55,822 bases of DNA. Source: Actinomadura darangshiensis. Its GTDB lineage: Bacteria; Actinomycetota; Actinomycetes; Streptosporangiales; Streptosporangiaceae. The DNA is taken from positions 1 to 55,822 of the forward strand of contig NZ_SMKY01000027.1 in the NCBI RefSeq assembly GCF_004349235.1, read 5' to 3'. A model generated the notes under the pieces. That model had not been told where the DNA came from, searched no databases, and was given only the letters and a program-made list of their open reading frames with translations. Of the stretch, positions 34,410 through 43,272 are shown piece by piece; position 1 is the first letter of the stretch, and every line of letters starts with the position of its first letter. The translations under genes were made by a program, and so were the position numbers.

Positions 34410-34524
34410 GGGAAACCTCCGGGGCAGGGGGAACGGAAGGCAAGGCAGCAGGAGTCGGCCCCGTAGGGGCGCCAGTGGAGTGACGAGGAGGCCGGTCAGT
34501 GGCCGCGGCGTGCGAAAAAGCGGT

Positions 34525-34596
34525 TCAACAGGACGCGCTGCACACGCGAAGGAGGTCGACGTGGCGCCTCGCCACCAGGACCTCCGCTGCGTTCAT
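34525..34596 (-). CDS. Cys-containing leader peptide upstream of the sulfonate-type operon
   Basis: A short ORF of 23 codons starts with ATG at 34596 and stops with TGA at 34525. It ends ARRHVDLLRVCSASC, the RxHxDLLRV pattern of the small leader peptides found before sulfur-assimilation and sulfonate-uptake genes in many actinobacteria. Two cysteine codons sit near the stop. The known model is that translation stalling when cysteine is scarce changes expression of the downstream genes. This ORF lies 115 nt before the permease start on the same strand. The pattern match is what I see; the mechanism here is inferred. Confidence 0.75.
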   Translation of the reverse strand: MNAAEVLVARRHVDLLRVCSASC

Positions 34597-34616
34597 GTTC
34601 CCAGCATGCCCTCGGC

Positions 34617-34956
34617 ACCGTCCCGTGTGAAGCCCTCAAAAACGCGCCTCCACCTGCGAAGACGCCCTCCGGAAAGCGGTTTTCCGATAAAACCTACCGA
34701 TTTACCTGGGAATATGCCGGAACGACCCCCCGCCGGCGACCGCGGCGAGGGTTACGCAGATCACACCGCCCGGAAACCCCCAGGTGGACGGAGTGTGACG
34801 CTCCCTCCACCGACGGTCCTCCCGAGAAGTCCAGGTAGGCGGCGAAGAGGCTGCATCTGGCCGAGGTCAGCCTGGCGGGTGGCCACGCCAGCCTGGTCGA
34901 GGCGCTCGTGTGAGAGCCCGTCCCGCGGAGCCGCCGCGCGCACGCCAGAGTGGGGA
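34617..34956. other. Intergenic stretch without a supported gene
   Basis: These 340 bases lie between the leader peptide and the end of the GntR/HutC gene. No frame here has convincing coding features. They should hold the promoter of the minus-strand sulfonate operon. One inverted repeat, CGGAAA-N5-TTTCCG (34670-34686), is visible and could be a regulator site. The part near 34681-34720 is locally AT-richer than its surroundings. Confidence 0.5.
34670..34686. promoter_or_regulatory. Inverted repeat upstream of the sulfonate operon
   Basis: CGGAAA and TTTCCG flank a 5-nt spacer about 75-90 nt upstream of the leader-peptide start. It could be a sulfur- or substrate-responsive operator; the binding protein is not known. 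Confidence 0.35.
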
Positions 34957-35739
34957 TCAGTTGGTGATCGAGGCGCGGAAGCGGTAGCGGTCGCCCCGGT
35001 AGACTTGCACGGTCAGCTCTATCGGGCGCTCCGCCTGGTTGAAGGTCAACTGGGTCGCGACGAGCATCGGCATGGTGTCGCCGATCCCGAACGTCTCGAT
35101 CTCCCGCGGCGTCGGATGGCGGGCTTCGACCTCGTAGTCGGCGACGCGCGGCAGTTGCGGCGGGTCGGCCGCGCGCAGGGTGGCGTACAGCGAGGCGCTG
35201 TTGAAGTCGGTTCCGGCCAGGGCCGGGCAGGCCGCCAACGGGAGCCGGTTGTGTTCGAGCACGACCAGCAGGTCGTCGAGGAAGCGCAGCCGGTGGAGGT
35301 CGAAGAGGTCGGCGCCGGGGGCGACGCGGAGCTGTTCGGCCTCGGACACCGTCGCCGGGCGGACCGTGGCGGACAAGACCTTGGTGCGCGCCGTCAGGCC
35401 GTTGCTCTCGGCGTAGTCGGCGAAGCCCTGGACCTGGGGGGACGCCGCGGTGGACGGTACCGCCGGATCGGGCACCTGGTCGAGTTCGGCGACGAACCAG
35501 CCGCGTGACGACGCCGGACGCACGATCCCCCGCGACTCCAGCTCGGCGAGGGCGGTCCGCAGCGTGACACGCGAGACGGCGTACCGAGTCGCCAGGGCCC
35601 GCTCGGAGGGCAGCCGGTCGCCGGTGCGCGCGGCGGTGGCGCGCAGGTCGTCCAGCAGCCGCGCGGCCGTGCGCTCGTACAAGGGGAGTGCGTCGTCGGC
35701 GAAAAGGCCGCGGGGCAGCGGCGTCCTCGCAACAGTCAT
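34957..35739 (-). CDS. GntR/HutC-family regulator with UTRA domain
   Basis: This 260-residue regulator has an N-terminal winged HTH (RLLDDLRATAARTGDRLPSE, then RALATRYAVSRVTLRTALAE). The UTRA ligand domain follows, with the DLFDLHRLRFLDDLLVVLEH core and PIELTVQVYRGDRYRFRASI at the end. HutC-type members commonly sense amino-sugar phosphates, organic acids or histidine intermediates. It is divergent from the AgaS/kinase/carrier/glycosidase operon, so an amino-sugar phosphate is the likely effector. CATACC repeats in the shared promoter region are candidate sites. Confidence 0.85.
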   Translation of the reverse strand: MTVARTPLPRGLFADDALPLYERTAARLLDDLRATAARTGDRLPSERALATRYAVSRVTLRTALAELESRGIVRPASSRGWFVAELDQVPDPAVPSTAASPQVQGFADYAESNGLTARTKVLSATVRPATVSEAEQLRVAPGADLFDLHRLRFLDDLLVVLEHNRLPLAACPALAGTDFNSASLYATLRAADPPQLPRVADYEVEARHPTPREIETFGIGDTMPMLVATQLTFNQAERPIELTVQVYRGDRYRFRASITN

Positions 35740-35753
35740 ACCAGAAGCATACC
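35737..35753. promoter_or_regulatory. Direct CATACC repeats, candidate GntR site
   Basis: CATACC occurs at 35737-35742 and 35748-35753 (11-bp spacing), overlapping the start of the GntR/HutC gene. A third copy lies at 35869-35874 within the AgaS promoter spacer. Placement suggests regulator half-sites. Confidence 0.35.
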
Positions 35754-35853
35754 GGTTGGAGCGGTTGCCGGATCAGATGGCCGCCGGGCATCCCGTCACC
35801 CTCGCGCCTATAGACCTTCCCTGACTGAACCACCTAGAACCAAAATACGGCCA

Positions 35854-35883
35854 TTGACAAGCCAATCTCATACCACTTACATT
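35854..35883 (+). promoter_or_regulatory. Promoter of the amino-sugar operon
   Basis: TTGACA (35854-35859) and TACATT (35878-35883) are 18 nt apart and 58 nt upstream of the AgaS-like start. A CATACC element lies in the spacer, where a repressor would block polymerase. Confidence 0.55.
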
Positions 35884-35941
35884 CCGGGCAGACCGGGCCC
35901 CGATCCGGTCTCGTCCGGCGCCACCGCGCCAGGACGGCAGC

Positions 35942-37156
35942 ATGGCCGGCGCGGACGATCCGGCGCCGCCGACCGATGGATTCGCAAGGGGGACCTCGAC
36001 CTTCATGGATCGGACTCTGGGATACGCAGCCGGCGAACTCGACGACCGCGGAGCAGGCCGGACGGCCCGCGAGATCGTGCAGCAGCCCGCCCTGTGGCGG
36101 GAGGTCGCGAAGACGGTCGCGGCGCTGGGCGGCGAGCACACGGCCGCGCTCCGCCCCCTGCTCGATCGTCGCGGGCTGCGCATCGTGCTCGCCGGTGCGG
36201 GGACGTCCGCGTACGCCGGTGAGCTCCTCGCGCCGGTGCTGAGCCGCCGCCTCGGCCGCCGCGTCGAGGCCGTCGCCAGCACGGAGCTGGTGGCCGACCC
36301 GCACGGCTGCTTCGCCGAGGACGTACCGACGCTGCTGGTCTCGTTCTCCCGTTCCGGGGACAGCCCCGAAGCCGTCGCCGCCACAGAACTCGCGGACCGG
36401 CTCCTGACCGAGTGCCACCACCTCGTGGTCACCTGCAACCCGGACGGACGGCTCTGCCGGGAGCATTCCGGCGCGAAGTCCTCCACCGTGCTCCGCATGC
36501 CCGCCGCGGCCAACGACCAGGGCTTCGCCATGACCTCGAGCTTCACGTGCATGGTGCTCGGCGTCCTGCTCGTGCTCGGCGACGGCATGACCGACGAGAT
36601 GGTCCACCACCTCGCCACGGCCGCTGAGCGCGCTCTGCCCGGCATCGCCGACCGGGCCCGGTCGCTGGTCGCGGCGGGCTACGAACGCTTCGTCTACCTC
36701 GGCGGTGGCCCATTGCGGGGCCTCGCCCACGAGTCGGCGCTGAAACTGCTGGAGCTGACCGCGGGCCAGGTGCTGCCCCTTGCCGACTCGCCACTCGCCT
36801 TTCGCCACGGACCCAAGGCCGTGCTGAACGACCGGACGCTGGCCGTGGTCTACGTGTCCAATGACCCCTACACCCGGCGCTATGACCTCGACCTGGTGGA
36901 GGAGCTGCGCCGGTCGCTCGCGCCGGCCAGCGTCCTCGCACTCGCGGCCCAGGACGGCGGGCCAGTGGCGGACCTCTGGCACCTTCCCGGACTCGACGAC
37001 TTGGACGACGCCCTGGTTGCGCTCTGCTACGTCCTCTTCGCCCAGGTCATCGCGTTGCACGCATCCCTTCACCTAGGACACCGGCCCGACAATCCGTTCC
37101 CCGCCCAGGAGGTCAATCGTGTCGTCCAAGGAGTCACCATCCATCCGCTCGGCTGA
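35942..37156 (+). CDS. agaS: SIS-domain amino-sugar phosphate isomerase/deaminase, AgaS-like
   Basis: This 404-residue protein has two SIS domains. The first has LAGAGTSAYAGELLAPVLS and LVSFSRSGDSPEAVAATELA (the phosphate-binding SGxS-type loop), with AANDQGFAMTSSFTCMVLG after it. The second has YLGGGPLRGLAHESALKLLE and DSPLAFRHGPKAVLND. It ends NRVVQGVTIHPLG, very close to AgaS of the N-acetylgalactosamine pathway. It probably deaminates and isomerises galactosamine-6-phosphate. Two starts are possible (35942, or 36005). It is the first gene after a good promoter and is followed by a kinase, carrier and glycosidase. Confidence 0.8.
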   Translation: MAGADDPAPPTDGFARGTSTFMDRTLGYAAGELDDRGAGRTAREIVQQPALWREVAKTVAALGGEHTAALRPLLDRRGLRIVLAGAGTSAYAGELLAPVLSRRLGRRVEAVASTELVADPHGCFAEDVPTLLVSFSRSGDSPEAVAATELADRLLTECHHLVVTCNPDGRLCREHSGAKSSTVLRMPAAANDQGFAMTSSFTCMVLGVLLVLGDGMTDEMVHHLATAAERALPGIADRARSLVAAGYERFVYLGGGPLRGLAHESALKLLELTAGQVLPLADSPLAFRHGPKAVLNDRTLAVVYVSNDPYTRRYDLDLVEELRRSLAPASVLALAAQDGGPVADLWHLPGLDDLDDALVALCYVLFAQVIALHASLHLGHRPDNPFPAQEVNRVVQGVTIHPLG

Positions 37157-37204
37157 GCCGCCGCAGGCGGGCCCCGCCGGCGCTTCCACGACCGGGGCCT
37201 GACC

Positions 37205-38179
37205 ATGTTCCTTGGAGTCGACGGCGGCGGAACGAAGACCGCCTTCTGCCTGGTGACCGCCGACGGAGATGTGGCCGCGCAGGTACAGGGGCCCTCCACC
37301 GACTACTTCTCAGTGGGCATCGACCTGGTCGGCCGCGTCCTCCGAGACGGCGTCGCGGAGGTGTGCGCCGAAGCCGGCATCACGTCCGGGAACGTCCGGC
37401 ACGCGTTCTTCGGTCTGCCGACCTATGGCGAGGCCAGCGGTGACGTCCCCGTCCTCAACGCGGCCGCTCGCGACGCCCTCGGCCACGACCGCTACGCCTG
37501 CGGCAACGACACGGTCTGCAGCTGGGCCGGCTCTCTCGGCGGCGAGGACGGGATCAACATCGTCAGCGGCACCGGGTCCATCACCTACGGCGAGCACGAC
37601 GGGCGCGGCGTCCGCGTCGGTGGCTGGGGCGAACTCTTCGGCGACGAGGGGTCCGCCTACTGGATCGCCGTCCGCGGGCTCGGCTGCTTCTCCAGGATGA
37701 GCGACGGCCGCCTTCCCGCCGGCCCGCTGCACACGCTGATCAGGGAGCACCTGGACCTCAACGACGATCTCGACCTGGTCGACGTCGTCCTCAACCGCTG
37801 GCACGGCAACCGGAGCAAGATCGCCGCCCTCGGCAGGCTGGTCGTCACCGCGGCCGGCCAAGGGGATCGCCGATGCGGCGACATCCTCGCCGAGGCCGCG
37901 CGGGAACTGGCCGAAACCGTGGACACCACGCGCACGCAGCTCGGGTTCCGCCCCGGGCAGCCGGTGCCGGTCTCGTACTCCGGCGGAGTGTTCAAGGCCG
38001 GGCCCCTGATCCTGGACGCCTTCCGGAGCGAACTCGACAAACGGTACGCCGCCTACGAACTGCGCGACCCGCTCTTCCCACCCGACATCGGCGCCGCGAT
38101 CTATGCCGCGAGATCGAGCTCCGCTCCGCTGAGCCCCGACGCGCTCCAGCGCCTGCAATCCGCGTCCAGCCCGTCGTAG
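37205..38179 (+). CDS. N-acetylhexosamine kinase-like BadF/BadG ATPase
   Basis: This 324-residue protein of the ASKHA fold has the phosphate-1 motif FLGVDGGGTKTAFCLV, a GNDTVCSWAG stretch and the GSGTGSITYGE phosphate-2 loop. GWGELFGDEGSAYW follows, as in N-acetylglucosamine kinases of the BadF/BadG/BcrA/BcrD group. It would phosphorylate the imported amino sugar before the AgaS-like step. It precedes the DMT carrier gene by 9 nt. Confidence 0.8.
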   Translation: MFLGVDGGGTKTAFCLVTADGDVAAQVQGPSTDYFSVGIDLVGRVLRDGVAEVCAEAGITSGNVRHAFFGLPTYGEASGDVPVLNAAARDALGHDRYACGNDTVCSWAGSLGGEDGINIVSGTGSITYGEHDGRGVRVGGWGELFGDEGSAYWIAVRGLGCFSRMSDGRLPAGPLHTLIREHLDLNDDLDLVDVVLNRWHGNRSKIAALGRLVVTAAGQGDRRCGDILAEAARELAETVDTTRTQLGFRPGQPVPVSYSGGVFKAGPLILDAFRSELDKRYAAYELRDPLFPPDIGAAIYAARSSSAPLSPDALQRLQSASSPS

Positions 38180-38188
38180 GAGGACACG

Positions 38189-39115
38189 ATGAAGAACGAC
38201 AGAAGCTGGGTGGTCTACGCCGCCCTCCTGGTGGCTTTCTGGGGCACCTGGGGCGCCCTGTCGAACCTGCCGACGAAGTGGTACGACTACCCGGACGAGA
38301 TGATCTACATCATCTGGGCGCTGACCATGCTCATCCCGGCCTATTTCGGGATGCGCGGCGTCACCTTCGACCGTCGTCCCATCGCCGCCGTCTACGGACT
38401 GGTCATCGGACTCACCGGGGCGGGCGGTCAGCTGATCCTCTTCCACGCCCTCACCATCGGCCCCGCCTACCTGATCTTCCCCATCATCGCCCTGTCCCCC
38501 GCCATCACCGCACTGATGGCCATCGCGCTGCTCCGCGAACGGCTCACCACGCTGTCGGTGATCGGGCTGCTCGCGGCACTGGTGGCTCTTCTGCTGTTCA
38601 ACATCTCGGACGGAAGCGGCGACGTCACCACCGGCTCCTGGCTGGTCCTGGCGATCGGCATCCTCATCGCCTGGGGCGTCCAGGCCTTCTACATGAAGAA
38701 GGCCGCCACGGTCGGCGTCAACGACGGAACGACCTTCGCCTACATGACCATAAGCGGGCTGCTGCTGGTCCCCGTCGCGCTCATGATGATGGGCGGATTC
38801 CCCGGCGGCTTCTCCTGGAAAGCCCCAGCCCTCACCGCCGCGACGCAGGTCCTCAACGCGATCGGCGCGCTGTTCCTGGTCATGGCGCTGAGCCGGGGCA
38901 AGGCGACGATCGTGGCGCCGTCGACGAACGCCCTGTCCCCGGTGCTCACCGTCATCCTGTCCCTGGCGATCTACCAGACGGTGCCGTCGGTCTACGCCGT
39001 GATCGGCATCGTCCTCGCGATAGGCGGCTCGACCCTGATGATCTACAGCGACGAGCAGAAGGGCGCGGCCTCCTCGGCGGAACTGCGCGGTGAGCCCGAA
39101 GGGACCCTGACATGA
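38189..39115 (+). CDS. DMT-superfamily (EamA-like) transporter
   Basis: This 308-residue protein has about ten hydrophobic segments in two similar halves. It opens VYAALLVAFWGTWGALSNLP and has a glycine-rich LVIGLTGAGGQLILFHALTI helix. DMT carriers include drug/metabolite exporters and some sugar importers. Its place between an amino-sugar kinase and a secreted glycosidase makes sugar import the likely role, but direction is not shown by sequence. A strong AGGAGG ribosome site precedes the ATG, and the next gene overlaps its stop by 4 nt. Confidence 0.8.
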   Translation: MKNDRSWVVYAALLVAFWGTWGALSNLPTKWYDYPDEMIYIIWALTMLIPAYFGMRGVTFDRRPIAAVYGLVIGLTGAGGQLILFHALTIGPAYLIFPIIALSPAITALMAIALLRERLTTLSVIGLLAALVALLLFNISDGSGDVTTGSWLVLAIGILIAWGVQAFYMKKAATVGVNDGTTFAYMTISGLLLVPVALMMMGGFPGGFSWKAPALTAATQVLNAIGALFLVMALSRGKATIVAPSTNALSPVLTVILSLAIYQTVPSVYAVIGIVLAIGGSTLMIYSDEQKGAASSAELRGEPEGTLT

Positions 39116-41184
39116 CCGGCATGGAGCGGCGAACCGTGCTCAAGGTGGCGCTGGGAAGCGCGGGCCTGGCCGCCCTTCCCACCGCGGCCGGGGTCGCAGG
39201 CGCCGCACCCGCGGCCGCCGCACCAGGCCCCAACGTGGTCGGCGTCGGCGACACCTCCATCACCCTGGAGTTCGACGACGAACTGCGCAGCCGGGTGGCT
39301 CTGGAGGCCGCCGACATCACGCGCTTCGACGCCGGCGAAGCCCTGCTGGCAGGCGACACGGTGATCGACGCGTTCGCCTACCGCGGACACCGGACCCGCG
39401 AGATCCGCCATCCCCGGCACGGCGCGGGCGTCCATGTGACCATTCAGGGCGACTCCGAGAACGGCGTGCGGAAGACGGTGGAACTGACCTCCTTCCAGCG
39501 CCTGACCGGAATGGTCGTCATGAGGGTGACCTACACCAACCGGTCCCGTACCTCGCTGAAGGTCACCGGGTGGCGCAATGGAGCCCATGAACTCCTGGAG
39601 AAGCCGGGCGGCTTCTTCACCTTCTCCGGTACCACCCACGAGGATCGCCGCGACTGGGTGCAGCCGGTGACGGAGGACTTCGCCCAGGACAACTCGCTGG
39701 GGATGGACGCCTCCGACTACGGCGGTGGAACACCGCTGGCGACCGTCTGGCGCCGGGGCGCGGGCCTGTCCGTCGGGCACGTCGAACCCGTCGCGAGAAT
39801 TCTGCGCATGCCGGTCCGCAAGACCGGCGGTGGAGCGAGCATCGCCATCGAAGGCGACACCGACCGCATTCTGAGGCCGGGCCAGAGGCTGACCACCGAC
39901 ACCACGTTCCTGACCGCCGACCCGGGCGACCACTTCGTGCCGCTGCAGCGCTATCGCGACTACATGAGCGACAACTCGCTGCGCGCTCCCAAGGCGCCGG
40001 AATCGGCCTTCGAACCCATCTGGTGCGCCTGGGGCTACGAGCGCGACTTCACCACCGAGCAGGTCATCGGGACGCTTCCCAAGGTGCGCGAAGTCGGCCT
40101 CAAATGGGCGGTACTCGATGACGGCTGGCAGACCAACGAAGGCGACTGGGACATCAACCCGCAGAAGTTCCCGCGTGGTGAAGCGGACATGCGGGCCTTC
40201 ACCGGACAGATCCGCGACGCCGGGCTGCGGCCGCGCCTGTGGTGGGCCCCGCTGGCGGCGGATCCCGAGAGCGACCTGTTCAAGGAACACCCCGAGATGC
40301 TGCTGCTGGACCGCGACGGCAACATGCAGAAAGTGACCTGGTGGGACGCTTACACCCTGTGCCCGGCATACCGGCCGACCGTGGACTACTTCGTCCGGCA
40401 GGTGACGAGGTTCATCGGCGACTGGCGCTATGAAGGACTCAAGATCGACGGCCAGCACCTCAATGCCGTCACCCCCTGCTACAACCCGGCGCACCGGCAC
40501 GCCCGGCCCGAGGAATCGACCGAGGGACTGGCGCGGTTCTGGAAGGCCGTACACGAGGCCGCGCGTGAAGCGAACCGGAACGCCCTCATCGAACTCTGCC
40601 CCTGCGGCACGGCCTTCGCCTTCCACAACCTGCCCTACGTCGACCAGTACCCGGCCTCGGACCCGCTCTCGTCCTACCAGGTCCGGACCAAGGGCAAGAC
40701 GATGAAGGCGCTGATGGGCTCGGGCAGCAGCTACTCCGGAGACCACGTCGAACTGAGCGACGGCGGTGACGACTTCGCCTCCAGCTACGGCGTGGGGGCC
40801 GTCCTGTCGACCAAGTTCACCTACCCGCAGGACTCCCCGGACGATCCGAACGCGCTCACCCCGGAAAGGGAGGCTCTCTGGCGCAAATGGGTGGACCTGT
40901 ACAAGAAGAACATGCTGTCCACCGGCGAGTACAGGGGCGAACTCTACGACATCGGTTTCGACAAGCCCGAGGCGCACGTCGTAGCGAAGGGAGCAACCCT
41001 GCACTACGCCTTCTACGCCACCCGATGGAACGGCACGGTCGAGTTGCGTGGGCTGGGCCGGCGCAGGTACCGCCTGACCGACCCCTTCACGCAGGCTTCG
41101 CTCGGCACGGTCGACGCGCGGCACAACACCGTGAAACTGAAATTCGAACAATTCCAGCTCATCGTGGCAGAGCCGACCACCTGA
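39112..41184 (+). CDS. Tat-exported GH36-like alpha-galactosidase/N-acetylgalactosaminidase
   Basis: This 690-residue secreted enzyme has a twin-arginine signal near the N-terminus (ERRTVLKVALGSAGLAAL) with an Ala-rich cleavage region. The clan GH-D layout follows: an N-terminal beta domain, a TIM barrel (WCAWGYERDFTTEQVIGTLP, LDDGWQTNEGDWDIN) and a beta C-domain. The likely nucleophile Asp is in YEGLKIDGQHLN and the acid/base Asp in HVELSDGGDDFASS. The ELCPCGTAFAF stretch is family-typical. Next to an AgaS-like enzyme and an amino-sugar kinase, release of N-acetylgalactosamine or galactosamine from glycans is the best guess. It overlaps the carrier gene by 4 nt, which ties secretion to uptake. 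Confidence 0.85.
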   Translation: MTGMERRTVLKVALGSAGLAALPTAAGVAGAAPAAAAPGPNVVGVGDTSITLEFDDELRSRVALEAADITRFDAGEALLAGDTVIDAFAYRGHRTREIRHPRHGAGVHVTIQGDSENGVRKTVELTSFQRLTGMVVMRVTYTNRSRTSLKVTGWRNGAHELLEKPGGFFTFSGTTHEDRRDWVQPVTEDFAQDNSLGMDASDYGGGTPLATVWRRGAGLSVGHVEPVARILRMPVRKTGGGASIAIEGDTDRILRPGQRLTTDTTFLTADPGDHFVPLQRYRDYMSDNSLRAPKAPESAFEPIWCAWGYERDFTTEQVIGTLPKVREVGLKWAVLDDGWQTNEGDWDINPQKFPRGEADMRAFTGQIRDAGLRPRLWWAPLAADPESDLFKEHPEMLLLDRDGNMQKVTWWDAYTLCPAYRPTVDYFVRQVTRFIGDWRYEGLKIDGQHLNAVTPCYNPAHRHARPEESTEGLARFWKAVHEAAREANRNALIELCPCGTAFAFHNLPYVDQYPASDPLSSYQVRTKGKTMKALMGSGSSYSGDHVELSDGGDDFASSYGVGAVLSTKFTYPQDSPDDPNALTPEREALWRKWVDLYKKNMLSTGEYRGELYDIGFDKPEAHVVAKGATLHYAFYATRWNGTVELRGLGRRRYRLTDPFTQASLGTVDARHNTVKLKFEQFQLIVAEPTT

Positions 41185-41203
41185 CCGCCTCAACCCGTGC
41201 CGA

Positions 41204-42046
41204 TCAGTTCTTGCGCAGGACTCCGCCGAACTCCGTGACCTGCTTGCCGTCGCCCGCCGCCCCCAGGAACGGCCGCAGCGGCTCGTCGACGGTGCTCAGG
41301 GCCGGCTGGCCGGGGTCCGGGCGCCAGTCGGCGACGTCCACGAGGCCGGGCGGCACCGGCTCCAGATCGGGCACGAGCGGCCGGAAGTCCTCGATCGTGC
41401 GGGTCTTCCAAACCAGGCCCATCTCGGTGGCCTTGCGGGTGTGGGCCCGCGCGGTCTCCCCGTCCAGCCCGACGAACTGGGACACCGCCAGGAAGCTGCC
41501 CGCGGCCAGCGCATCGGCCGTCGCGGCGAACATGCCGCGGACCTGGCCGTCGTCGGGGATGGAGTGGGCCACCGACAGGAACAGCGCGGCGACCGGCTGG
41601 TCGAAGTCGATGATCCGCTGCACGTCGGGGTGCGCCAGGACGCCCCTGGGATCGGTCATGTCCGTTTGGATCACCGCGGTGGCCTCCGCGCTCAGCAGCG
41701 CACGACCGTGGGCCAGGACGATGGGGTCGCTGTCCACGTAGACCACGTGCGGGTCCGGCTGGAACCGCCGGGCGATCTCGTGGACGTTGGCCTGCGTCGG
41801 CAGGCCGCTGCCCATGTCGAGGAACTGCCGGATCCCCGCCTCCTCGGCCAGGTACCGCACCACCCGGTACAGGAACAGCCGGTTCGCCCTGGTGACATCC
41901 AGCCCCTCGCCGAACTGGGTGACGAAGCCCATCACCGCCGCGCGATCGATCTCGTAGTTGTCCTTGCCGCCGAGGCAGTAGTCGTACATCCGCGCAGGGC
42001 TCGGCGTGGAGACGTCGATCCCGGTCGGGGTCCAGGCGTCGTTCAC
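41204..42046 (-). CDS. SAM-dependent methyltransferase, DUF574 (SAV2177) type
   Basis: This 280-residue protein resembles the actinobacterial DUF574 family. It has TPSPARMYDYCLGGKDNYEI at the N-terminus, the SAM motif FLDMGSGLPTQANVHEIA, VVYVDSDPIVLAHGRALL and AALFLSVAHSIPDDGQ. The family is abundant in Streptomyces and relatives, often next to XRE/DUF5753 genes as here. The substrate is not known. The start is a GTG at 42046 with GAGGGAG upstream. A decayed regulator lies directly upstream. Confidence 0.85.
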   Translation of the reverse strand: MNDAWTPTGIDVSTPSPARMYDYCLGGKDNYEIDRAAVMGFVTQFGEGLDVTRANRLFLYRVVRYLAEEAGIRQFLDMGSGLPTQANVHEIARRFQPDPHVVYVDSDPIVLAHGRALLSAEATAVIQTDMTDPRGVLAHPDVQRIIDFDQPVAALFLSVAHSIPDDGQVRGMFAATADALAAGSFLAVSQFVGLDGETARAHTRKATEMGLVWKTRTIEDFRPLVPDLEPVPPGLVDVADWRPDPGQPALSTVDEPLRPFLGAAGDGKQVTEFGGVLRKN

Positions 42047-42119
42047 ATGTGCTCCCTCGAGGGACGCGGCCGGCGGCACCTCTGCGTACCGGCAGGTCGC
42101 GATCTTGAATGATGATACG

Positions 42120-43190
42120 GCGCCGACAGTGCCCCGTGACCGCTCCGGCCGTCCGGCGGCGTGCAGGGCGACCGCCGCGAGCGGCCGCCAGGCCAGCAGC
42201 CCCGGATGGTCGATGCCGAAGTCGTCCGCGAGCCGGCGGCCGGCCTCCAGCGCGGCGGAAGCCGCTCCTTCGGGCCGGCCGTCGAGCAGGTGCAGCCGAG
42301 CCGGCGCACCGCGGCACAGGGCCAGCTCCATGCTGTCCCGCGGAGCCTGCCGGACGAGCCGCGCTCCTTCCCCGGCGGCGTCGCGGTCACCGAGGTCGAT
42401 GGCCAGGTTGACCAGGAGCTCCCCGATCCAGCCCGCCGCGCCGGGCCATCCGGCGGAACGGGCCTGCTCCAGGTCGTCCCATGCCTCGGTGAGAGCGCCG
42501 CGCTGGTGCCGGCAGAGTGCGCGATGGAAGGAGGCGTTGGCGTAGGCGATGACGTGCGGACCTGCGGATCCGTCCCCGCGCTGACGGCGTGGGCGGCTAT
42601 CTCGCCGGACGTCGCCATCCCGTGGAGAGCCAGGTGCAGCGCGAGGTGGACGCGGATGCCGGCATGCGCGGGCGGAAGGCCGCGATCGGCGTCGGCCAGG
42701 ACGGGTGCGAGCCAGGAGCGCAGCCTCGCGGCCTGCCGGGGCCGGAACGCCACCGCGCTGAGGTGCCGGGCCAGCGTGTCGTGCCAGGCCGTGCTTCCGG
42801 TCTCCAGCAGGGCCAGTGCCGCGTCGCCGTGCGCGTTGGCCCCGGCGAGGTCTCCGCGGGCAAGGCAGGCCTGGGCGAGCAGATCGTGGGCGCGGGCCTG
42901 TCCGGCCGGGAGACGGGCCAGCCGCAACGCCTCGCCGGCGGTCCTGGTCGCCGGCGCGGAGCTGGACGGCGGCGAGGCCGGCGAGCAGCCCCGGCCGCCG
43001 CGCTGCGGGCGGTGGCTCGTCCAGGGCGCGCCGGAGCAGCCGAACCGCGGCGGGAGCGTCGCCGCGTCGCGCCGCCGGCTCCGCCGCGCTCTCCGGCGCC
43101 ACCACGGTGGACGGGTCCGCCAGCGGCTCGGTGTGCAGCAGGTGCCCGGCCACCGCTTCCGGTGGTTCAGCGTCAAGACCACACTCCCCG
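42120..43190 (-). pseudogene. Decayed LuxR/AAA-type regulator fragment with two frameshifts
   Basis: On the minus strand the middle part of a large ATP-dependent LuxR-type regulator can be followed through three frames. It begins EAVAGHLLHTEPLADPST and continues as LLRRALDEPPPAARRPGLLA. A frameshift near 42947 moves it to AGEALRLARLPAGQARAHDL and GANAHGDAALALLETGSTAW. A second shift near 42560 leads to HVIAYANASFHRALCRHQRG and DLEQARSAGWPGAAGWIGEL. Neither the N-terminal AAA domain nor the C-terminal HTH remains. The repeats are TPR-like helices. A sequencing error could account for one frameshift, but not for both missing ends. Confidence 0.7.
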
Positions 43191-43272
43191 CCTAGCGTCC
43201 GGGCGGAGCAGGCGCGGTCCGCAGCGCCTGCTCCGCCGCCTCGCGGTCGACGGCGAAAGGGTCCTGTAAGGG

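Noticed and set aside
32833..34443. 536-codon frame joining permease region and ATPase as one protein
   Set aside because: The permease is encoded in another frame with its own motifs. The ATPase begins at 33564 with a 4-nt overlap.
39043..41193. 716-codon minus-strand frame
   Set aside because: It is exactly antisense to the GH36-like gene, which has conserved catalytic motifs. The antisense translation is His/Val/Gly-rich without a domain.
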